DNA of 11,281 bases from Saccoglossus kowalevskii. Its lineage: Eukaryota; Hemichordata; Enteropneusta; Harrimaniidae. The translations under genes were made by a program, and so were the position numbers. This document shows positions 7,201 to 11,281 of the stretch, piece after piece (position 1 is the first letter of the stretch; each line of letters opens with the position of its first letter). The stretch covers positions 162,839 through 174,119 of the forward strand of contig NW_003130359.1 of the NCBI RefSeq assembly GCF_000003605.2. The letters are read 5' to 3'. Under the pieces are notes generated by a model. The model was not told where the DNA came from. It saw only the letters and a list, made by a program, of their open reading frames with translations, and ran no database searches.

Positions 7201-8270
7201 ATTGGATGTTATTGTATTAATTTTACAACTGACAAATGTATGGCAGTGCTCCCAGCAAACAACCAAAGTGGAGGTTTTACCAAATTCATAAAACAAGGAA
7301 ACATGAATAAAATTATAATGAATTTCTGAATGACCATCTCTGGAAAACTAGTCATTCTGACACCACAGTTCTTGTTAGGTTATGATATGTTGATTATACT
7401 GCTGTATAGACACAAAGTATTCCAATTCTGGTGCTAATTATTCCCTTGTGAACATTAAATAATGTTTGTTTATATTTTGCAGGATTACCATTGGTGGTGG
7501 AGATCTTTTCTGACCAGTGGATTTACAGCTTTCTATCTATTTATATATTGCATTCATTATTTTGTATCTAAATTGACAATAGAGGGTATGGCGAGTACTT
7601 TCTTGTACTTTGGTTACACTCTCATCATGGTCACACTTTTCTTCTTATTCTGTGGTAAGTGTTCTTTTCCGGTATCTAAATCTAATACAAATATGTCTCA
7701 TTTAACTCCCAATACTAGCTGTTTCGTAATAGGTGATTTTTCCACTCACTGCAAGATCTCGCATAACACCACATGAAAAATGCAGTTTGAACATCTGCAA
7801 CAAAAATCAAATTATTTGATTTTGAACTTTTTTAAAAAAATTTTACCTTTCAAAAAAGAATATGGCGGTACTTGACTATCATCAACTGTGTATACCATAT
7901 TATTAAGTGTGGAAACACCCAAAAATACTTTTGCATTTGTCAAATCATGCAGCATGTTTTGATGTCACTAGGACCTTTGGCCAGTTTTTACATTTTATTT
8001 CATGCTTAACATGGGGTCTCGCACTGAACGAAAAATGATCTATTGACGAATGGAGTAGTTCATCCAAGTTACTGTTAATTATAAAAATGTTTTGAGTATT
8101 TGGTAATTCCTGCCATAGAATTAATTTGTCTCACTAGAATGTTAGCTATTTGTTACACTATTTTTATTTAAATACTAAATGAACTGTTTATATTGTTTTC
8201 AGGTACTGTTGGTTTCTTTGCATGTTTCTGGTTTGTTGTAAAAATCTACAGTGTGGTCAAAGTGGACTAA
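1165..8270 (+). CDS. TM9SF2: TM9SF2, C-terminal half, seven exons (partial at 5' end)
   Basis: Joining 1165-1297, 3137-3256, 3433-3650, 5435-5586, 5782-5893, 7483-7654 and 8203-8270 gives one open frame of 324 codons plus TAA. The family (nonaspanins) are Golgi/endosomal multispanning proteins with a long lumenal N-terminal domain and nine membrane segments, implicated in trafficking of membrane proteins. The N-terminal domain and first membrane segment are missing because they lie left of the window. The part present starts in the cytosolic loop after segment 1 ([15 protein letters not shown]) and contains eight hydrophobic segments at about residues 23-49, 59-79, 94-115, 125-153, 184-207, 214-240, 253-273 and 282-312 of this fragment. 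Family hallmarks seen are [32 protein letters not shown] and the terminal [12 protein letters not shown] and [17 protein letters not shown] point to TM9SF2 and away from TM9SF4. All introns are GT-AG; their phases in order are 1, 1, 0, 2, 0, 1. No frameshift or internal stop is seen, so the gene looks functional. Confidence 0.96.
1412..1444 (+). repeat. Left terminal inverted repeat of the Harbinger-type element
   Basis: This 33-bp end starts GGCCACACAGATTTAA and finishes GATGACATCC. It pairs with 2517-2549 in reverse complement with only two differences, at positions 4 and 9. TAA at 1409-1411 precedes it. Confidence 0.88.
1930..2274 (-). CDS. Unrecognised 114-codon ORF inside the transposon
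   Basis: This minus-strand ORF starts at an ATG ([10 protein letters not shown]) and ends in TGA. I do not recognise the protein. It is hydrophilic, with a more even, protein-like composition than other ORFs in the introns, and it includes [19 protein letters not shown] at residues 24-42. DVGQGD (31-36) is also the first-strand motif of ComEC-like metallo-beta-lactamase-fold proteins. The later HxHxDH metal site of that fold is absent, so this could be an N-terminal fragment or a coincidence. A second ATG ten bases inside (2264, ATGGCGACC, good initiation context) opens a different frame of only 15 codons. The ORF lies just downstream, on the minus strand, of a CpG-rich stretch, so it may be a first exon of a transposon gene or a captured host exon. 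It may equally be non-coding. Confidence 0.25.
   Translation of the reverse strand: MIQHGDHTTKIREHKSSEVKRRIVVDWYAIDVGQGDVYTIYERSVAASEFRPENFENILSRVAVPRFFCNDERNGRGVEVYGGLKVSLVALSTLKSTKLQRKQQKLLGRSPLAG
2326..2519 (-). promoter_or_regulatory. CpG-rich, promoter-like stretch within the transposon
   Basis: By eye this stretch of about 190 bases has roughly 20 CpG dinucleotides, including GTAACGCGC and GCGCGCGCGG, while the surrounding intron has almost none. It is upstream, on the minus strand, of the ORF at 2274-1930. The ATGGCGACC at 2264-2256 also resembles the AANATGGCG core bound by YY1 near many animal transcription starts. Promoter function is inference from composition and arrangement only. 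Confidence 0.35.
2517..2549 (-). repeat. Right terminal inverted repeat of the Harbinger-type element
   Basis: Read on the minus strand, this end starts GGCTACACCGATTTAA and matches the left end at 31 of 33 positions. TAA at 2550-2552 follows it, completing the target-site duplication. Confidence 0.88.
3137..3256 (+). CDS. TM9SF2: TM9SF2 exon B
   Basis: This exon encodes [19 protein letters not shown] and the following hydrophobic run through [13 protein letters not shown], that is the end of membrane segment 2, a short loop and segment 3. SPANRGAL is a nearly invariant nonaspanin motif. The acceptor ctattctgttttgcag ends at 3136 and the donor gtaagt starts at 3257. It begins and ends in phase 1. 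The last base, A, joins CT of the next exon to make threonine, where I recall vertebrate TM9SF2 having serine. Confidence 0.95.
3257..3432 (+). other. TM9SF2 intron between exons B and C
   Basis: This short GT-AG intron has 176 bases and phase 1, with donor gtaagt and acceptor tttgcag. Nothing else is recognisable in it. Confidence 0.93.
3433..3650 (+). CDS. TM9SF2: TM9SF2 exon C
   Basis: This is the longest coding exon in the window, 72 codons plus the two bases that finish the split threonine. It encodes [13 protein letters not shown], a hydrophobic segment with the acidic residue of VFVDFFILN, the conserved loop [11 protein letters not shown], and another segment ending [13 protein letters not shown]. 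These correspond to membrane segments 4 and 5. The acceptor atgtatttgcag ends at 3432 and the donor gtgagt starts at 3651, leaving phase 0. The open frame continues by chance past the donor to about 3755; that extension is intronic and not family-like. Confidence 0.95.
4190..4260. repeat. 21-bp tandem repeat array, first module
   Basis: CCCTGCAT recurs at 4190, 4211, 4232 and 4253, exactly 21 bases apart. The first two full units are nearly identical (CCCTGCATAGG then AAGTCGTACG or TAGTCGTGCG); the third is more diverged and the fourth is partial. The first copy also closes a hairpin, GCAGGG (4177-4182) with CCCTGC (4190-4195). Confidence 0.85.
4314..4335. repeat. Second copy of the element head
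   Basis: CAGTGTTCTTCATGAGGGG plus TTT matches 4153-4174 at 21 of 22 bases, in the same orientation. It marks either a related element inserted in or next to the first, or an internal duplication. Confidence 0.85.
4348..4430. repeat. 21-bp tandem repeat array, second module
   Basis: Units beginning GCGCCC or GCACCC start at 4348, 4369, 4389 and 4410, spaced 21, 20 and 21 bases. The body of each unit is T-rich (such as CTCTTTAATTTG). The first unit overlaps a hairpin, AGGGGC (4339-4344) with GCCCCT (4350-4355). The period and position match the first module although the unit sequence differs. Confidence 0.75.
5281..5328. repeat. 24-bp direct tandem duplication near the right end
   Basis: TATGCTAATTATATGCAAAT opens the copy at 5281-5304, and a near-identical copy with ATCC for ATGC occupies 5305-5328. 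It lies directly before the last GCACCCCTCTTTAA unit of the element. Confidence 0.85.
5435..5586 (+). CDS. TM9SF2: TM9SF2 exon D
   Basis: This exon encodes [20 protein letters not shown] followed by [20 protein letters not shown] and a hydrophobic run ending NSIW. It is the most diagnostic cytosolic loop of the family plus membrane segment 6. The SFYTKPLPG wording is TM9SF2-type; TM9SF4 proteins, from memory, have a different sequence here. The acceptor tttgttttttgcag ends at 5434 and the donor gtaagt starts at 5587. The exon starts in phase 0 and ends in phase 2 inside the tryptophan codon TG|G. Confidence 0.96.
5587..5781 (+). other. TM9SF2 intron between exons D and E
   Basis: This GT-AG intron has 195 bases and phase 2, with donor gtaagt and acceptor gatag. 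No other feature is seen. Confidence 0.93.
5782..5893 (+). CDS. TM9SF2: TM9SF2 exon E
   Basis: This exon encodes [20 protein letters not shown] then [17 protein letters not shown], membrane segment 7 with its short lumenal approach. The acceptor is gtatttgatag ending at 5781, a weaker pyrimidine tract than the others but the only one that keeps the frame and the conserved WSHQMYY junction. The donor gtaagt starts at 5894. It ends in phase 0 exactly before the conserved DYHWWWRSF of the next exon. Confidence 0.95.
5894..7482 (+). other. TM9SF2 intron between exons E and F
   Basis: This GT-AG, phase 0 intron of 1589 bases is AT-rich throughout, with donor gtaagt. I searched by eye for inverted ends like those in the other long introns and found none. 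The only structure is minor: TTACATGTGT at about 6563 and again at about 6593, and a short hairpin GAATGAC/GTCATTC near 7327-7361. No exon or RNA gene is recognised. Confidence 0.85.
7483..7654 (+). CDS. TM9SF2: TM9SF2 exon F
   Basis: This exon encodes [20 protein letters not shown] and on through [15 protein letters not shown] to [18 protein letters not shown], covering membrane segment 8, a short lumenal loop and most of segment 9. [12 protein letters not shown] is a strongly conserved nonaspanin block. The acceptor ttatattttgcag ends at 7482 and the donor gtaagt starts at 7655. It ends in phase 1 in a glycine codon, G|GT. Confidence 0.95.
7723..8049. mobile_element. Probable decayed MITE with imperfect inverted ends
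   Basis: The left end TTCGTAATAGGTGATTTTTC and the reverse complement of the right end, TTCGTCAATAGATCATTTTT, align. The match continues inward (CACTGCAAGA against CAGTGCGAGA) for around 50 bases at roughly 70 percent identity by eye. No clean target-site duplication is visible, so the boundaries are approximate and the family is unknown. A 21-base palindrome (7803-7823) lies inside. Confidence 0.45.
7803..7823. repeat. Perfect 10-bp-arm palindrome
   Basis: AAAATCAAAT and ATTTGATTTT are exact inverted copies around a single T. It is AT-only apart from one G or C per arm, and lies within the probable MITE. Confidence 0.8.
8203..8270 (+). CDS. TM9SF2: TM9SF2 terminal coding exon with stop codon
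   Basis: This exon encodes [20 protein letters not shown] and a final D, then TAA at 8268-8270. It completes membrane segment 9 and gives a short cytosolic tail. The tail ends K-V-D, matching the C-terminal KxD/E pattern known in TM9 proteins (notably plant EMP12) to bind COPI and hold the protein in the Golgi. The acceptor tatattgttttcag ends at 8202. The position of the stop agrees with the usual family C-terminus, so the 3' end of the protein is complete. Confidence 0.95.
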
Positions 8271-8455
8271 ATCAAGTAGACTGGCTAACATAAAGAAGGC
8301 ATTGGTACTTTGAATAGTTGGGACTCAAAATAAAAAGCTGCTGGGGAACAGTCTAAGTTTCAAAATGCATCATCTGATGCCCTGCTGCACTGTTGGCTCA
8401 GTGGTGTGAACATCGAGGAACTCCTTCTATGAATAAAAGTATATGGACTTGTTCA
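8271..8455 (+). other. TM9SF2 3' UTR, proximal form
   Basis: The 3' UTR starts after TAA at 8270. The most convincing early end is AATAAA at 8432-8437 followed by GT-rich CTGTGTTTG at about 8462, which predicts cleavage near 8450-8460. An earlier AATAAA at 8329-8334 has a poorer downstream context. Later signals could extend the transcript. Confidence 0.55.
8432..8437 (+). terminator. TM9SF2: Candidate poly(A) signal AATAAA
   Basis: A canonical hexamer 162 bases past the stop codon, followed after about 25 bases by a GT-rich element. It is the best proximal polyadenylation candidate. Confidence 0.5.
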
Positions 8456-8710
8456 TATCATCTGTGTTTGCCCAGTTGCAGTATTTTATTGAGTCGTCAG
8501 GTGGTTTATTTTGCACATTGGAAGGGCTGTTATTCATTGATGGTTTTCTCTCATTCTTGCTCACTTTGAATGTTGACACAAGTATTATATAAATCTATCC
8601 TATACACTCGTTTCTCATGTGCATAGTTAATATTACAATTCTTTTAATAGCACTGAGGCTGATATTGTTATTTTATCTCACTAGTTTACAAATTCAATGC
8701 ATGTAGTTTT

Positions 8711-8716
8711 AATAAA
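8711..8716 (+). terminator. Candidate distal poly(A) signal AATAAA
   Basis: A canonical hexamer in the middle of a 17-base palindrome (8704-8720). Another AATAAA lies at 8765-8770. Either could end a longer TM9SF2 transcript; the sequence alone does not show use. Confidence 0.25.
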
Positions 8717-9623
8717 ACTATTATATGAATATACGGGAGAAAATTAATGCATAATGTTTATAACAATAAAGCTGTAAATATCTCTAAAATTCCTAATCTT
8801 TGAACAATTACACATTGACTTAATGTTTGTACTTGTTCTTCTACTGATGCTGTATGGGCTTGTCAATATTCAAAGTGGTTTAACAATGATTTATACGTTA
8901 TGGTATATTTGCAATAATACATTGTAGTCAGTTTACTTATATGGGGCTCGTGTTATGTTAATTTGCGGAATAGTAGTTGGGCTTGACATGAGGGGGAAAA
9001 TGCACCAATTTTGTGAATAGAAAATAGTGGTTTCACTTTAACAGTGACATTTACTCTATACATTGACAGCATTTATTTAGCCTTGCATCTGTCAATGATG
9101 TGTACCAAGTACATGTAGTAGGTTGTCACATGGTTCACTTCACCATTACATTTCTTACACACTTTAAAGTACAACAGAAATCAGTAATTGCATTACATCA
9201 CATCTTTCTTGTGCTATTTATGCAAGCTACATTTATTTTTAAAGAACTTAATATATGTATAATTTGCAGTGAATGCCCCAAACAATTGTTACATTTAGTA
9301 AAAATACTGATTGTAGTGTCCATCTAGTTGTTTCATTGTTTGGACTATTCATCGCTCTTGGGTAATCACCATGTATTTTTAAATGTTACATGCGAAAGTG
9401 AGCGTTTTATTCAATTTACAATGAGTTGGACCCAAACAGTTATGCTGCAATGTTTGAACAAATGCCTTGTATACAAATAATACTGAATGCAATTAAAAGC
9501 CTGGTTTAGACAGGTTTAAAATTTTGTGAAATGACATTCAGTTCCTCCTGCAGATGCATTCGTTTTGTATATTATGACAAGGTATTAAAAAGATATTTGA
9601 CTTTTTTGAACTGTTATCGGGCA

Positions 9624-9629
9624 AATAAA
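9624..9629 (+). terminator. Candidate distal poly(A) signal AATAAA
   Basis: The hexamer is followed by a T-rich stretch (TTTCTCTATTTTTGTCTTT), a favourable downstream context. If used, the 3' UTR would be about 1.4 kb. Confidence 0.3.
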
Positions 9630-10928
9630 CATTTCTCTATTTTTGTCTTTACTGGTGCCTTTCATTGATATGTTAAAATTGGTTTGTTCCTTTCAATTTA
9701 GTTTTTCCTATTCATACAAGGGGGTTGATATGTTTTTATGTCTAAATGTTATTTTTTAGATTGTGATTTCTAGAAACATTGTTGAATACAAAACTAGGGA
9801 TCAGCAATTGTGATTTTCTGATTTAATAATCAACTATTTGAAAAAGTGTACATCATGAAAAGTTGTAATTGTACAGGTGTATATATGCTTTGTTATATCT
9901 GTCCTCCCACTGGGCACCAACTGCACCTTGAGTGTGATGATATGAATCCCTCTGCTTACAGACATCAGAGATCAGCAAAACTACACATTGAGTGAATTAG
10001 AATCATCCAAATGTAGAAATGCAAAATAGCTAAACTCCGCCACGCACACTGGTCTAAAAGGTCATGTCTGATATTATTTTAAATTTCATTGTGTTGCATT
10101 TTTTCGGACACATTTATTTCTGCTTTGATTACAAGGTTTATCAATTGTCTTTGGAGAATCATAATTTAATGTACATGTATTTTATTTCCTCTGGTGTATA
10201 TGGTTGATAATTAAATACAGTTAAACAAAAATTCTTGTGCTTTTGTACCTTAATGGCGACATATGCCATTCGTTGTTGTGTATGCTTAAAATTGGATTGT
10301 TGGAAAAACGTAGTTGAAAGCCTTATGAATTTTGAGTAACTTTGCCACAAAAATCAAATCTGAAGGTAAATCCATCCACGAGTTGTACGGATTGTTCATT
10401 TTGTTGCTGTGATAACGAGTAAAATAGTTGCATTGTGGATCATAGCAAAGGTTGTATTACAGGAATCATTATGCATGGCATGTACAAATTCTGATACAAT
10501 GAGATAAAATTAGACCTATCCCCTGGAGGACCTTGTTGATTACTTGTACATTTGGTAGGTCCTTTGTAAGCAAGTACCAGCATCTAGGACATTCTTCAGT
10601 GAAGCAGCCACAACTCATTTCAAATTAAATTGTATCTCAATTCACATCAATGCATAAATTGTCCAGTAGGTTAAGTAACTATGGATAGTTATTGTACACC
10701 ATTAAAGTTTGACCTTGGTGTGTTTGTGCAATCTTAACAGAAATGCCTAGCCAAGCTGATTACAAAAAACCCTCCTGGTTTAAATAAGGATATGCCTGGG
10801 GGGGTATGGTTAAATATCAATATGATTAAAGGTAATAGTTTATGGGTTTTATTTCCTTAATATTTTTATGTATGTATTTGAAAGTGCGAGTTGTGTGGCA
10901 TTGTGAACATAAAATAACATGTATCCTT

Positions 10929-11086
10929 AAATCTGTATTAGAAGCTTGCATACCTAATAGAAGCCACATCCCTTTTTTTTGAGCAATTGAGAGCCAAAAA
11001 TTAACCATTTCTCATATGTGTTGATAATCTAATGAAAAATCTCATTGAACCATTGTAATAGAAGTCACAGCTTCTAATACAGATTT
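10929..11086. repeat. Pair of perfect 18-bp inverted repeats
   Basis: AAATCTGTATTAGAAGCT at 10929-10946 is exactly inverted at 11069-11086, separated by 122 bases. Inside, TAATAGAAGCCACA (from about 10953) and TAATAGAAGTCACA (from about 11056) form a direct repeat. The arrangement could be a small MITE or a foldback sequence; no clear target duplication is seen. Confidence 0.75.
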
Positions 11087-11281
11087 TACAGTATCTAGTG
11101 AAAAAAAGTAATAAACAAATTGAACAAAAATATCACTTCATAGATATTAATCAGGTTAAATGTTTGCAATTTGTAAACCTAATTCAGGATATTAATTGTT
11201 TAGCTAAGATTGGATATGCTGTATAAAGCTTTCTGCACATCCTTGGTTAATCGCTCTTAAAAGGTAACGTCACACTCATTT

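Larger units (their letters stand above)
7655..8202 (+). other. TM9SF2 intron between exons F and G
   Basis: This GT-AG, phase 1 intron has 548 bases. A stretch of about 330 bases in the middle has imperfect inverted ends and may be a decayed miniature transposon. The remaining 200 or so bases would then be an intron of typical size for this gene. Confidence 0.9.
8456..11281. other. 3' flank: extended 3' UTR and/or intergenic DNA
   Basis: No family-like coding exon, tRNA or other RNA gene is recognisable on either strand. The open frames here are short, AT-rich and rich in Cys, Ile and Phe, as expected for chance reading of such DNA. Several AATAAA hexamers occur. The only clear structure is the 18-bp inverted repeat at 10929-11086. 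Where TM9SF2 transcription ends cannot be told from sequence. Confidence 0.6.

Noticed and set aside
9100-9327. 75-codon ORF downstream of TM9SF2
   Set aside because: It is hydrophobic and Cys/His-rich from AT-rich DNA, with no splice context, family motif or codon bias.
10527-10563. AGGACCT/AGGTCCT inverted pair
   Set aside because: Seven-base arms with a 23-base loop are expected by chance in a window of this size.
11069-11100. Helitron-like CTAGT end after the inverted repeat
   Set aside because: The CTAG at 11095 lacks the GC-rich hairpin that precedes Helitron 3' ends.
1-11281. tRNA, snoRNA, CRISPR or bacterial-type operon
   Set aside because: I saw no tRNA-like cloverleaf, no convincing paired C/D or H/ACA boxes in the introns, no spaced identical repeats of CRISPR type, and no operon-like run of coding frames.

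Overview
The window is a piece of an animal nuclear genome, not a prokaryotic or viral one. It is AT-rich, its only recognisable gene is split by GT-AG introns, and the long introns carry DNA-transposon remnants. The gene is the 3' part of TM9SF2 (transmembrane 9 superfamily member 2, a nonaspanin) on the + strand. Residue choices such as [19 protein letters not shown] and [22 protein letters not shown] match the TM9SF2 subfamily rather than TM9SF4 as I know it. A compact exon layout combined with non-vertebrate-looking introns suggests a marine invertebrate (deuterostome, lophotrochozoan or cnidarian). The species cannot be fixed from sequence alone.

Layout. 1-1164 is intron, with the upstream exons off the left edge. 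Seven coding exons follow: 1165-1297, 3137-3256, 3433-3650, 5435-5586, 5782-5893, 7483-7654 and 8203-8270. They join without a frame break into 324 codons ending in TAA at 8268-8270, roughly the C-terminal half of the family's usual 650-680 residues. This half carries eight of the nine membrane segments and a C-terminal KVD tail. 3' UTR and poly(A) signals follow from 8271. From about 9.7 kb to the end I see no gene.

Mobile DNA. Intron 1 holds a non-autonomous PIF/Harbinger-type element (1412-2549) with 33-bp terminal inverted repeats (31/33 identical) flanked by TAA duplications. Its right part is CpG-rich and promoter-like, and lies upstream of an unrecognised minus-strand ORF. Intron 3 holds a second element (4153-5362) flanked by GCTAA repeats. 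It has two related head modules, each followed by about four units of a 21-bp tandem repeat. Intron 6 carries a probable decayed MITE with imperfect inverted ends (about 7723-8049). An 18-bp perfect inverted repeat spans 10929-11086.

The gene itself is ordinary and well conserved. The parts worth a second look are the transposons, above all the CpG-rich ORF-bearing Harbinger element and the modular 21-bp-repeat element. I found no RNA gene, CRISPR array or new multi-gene system.
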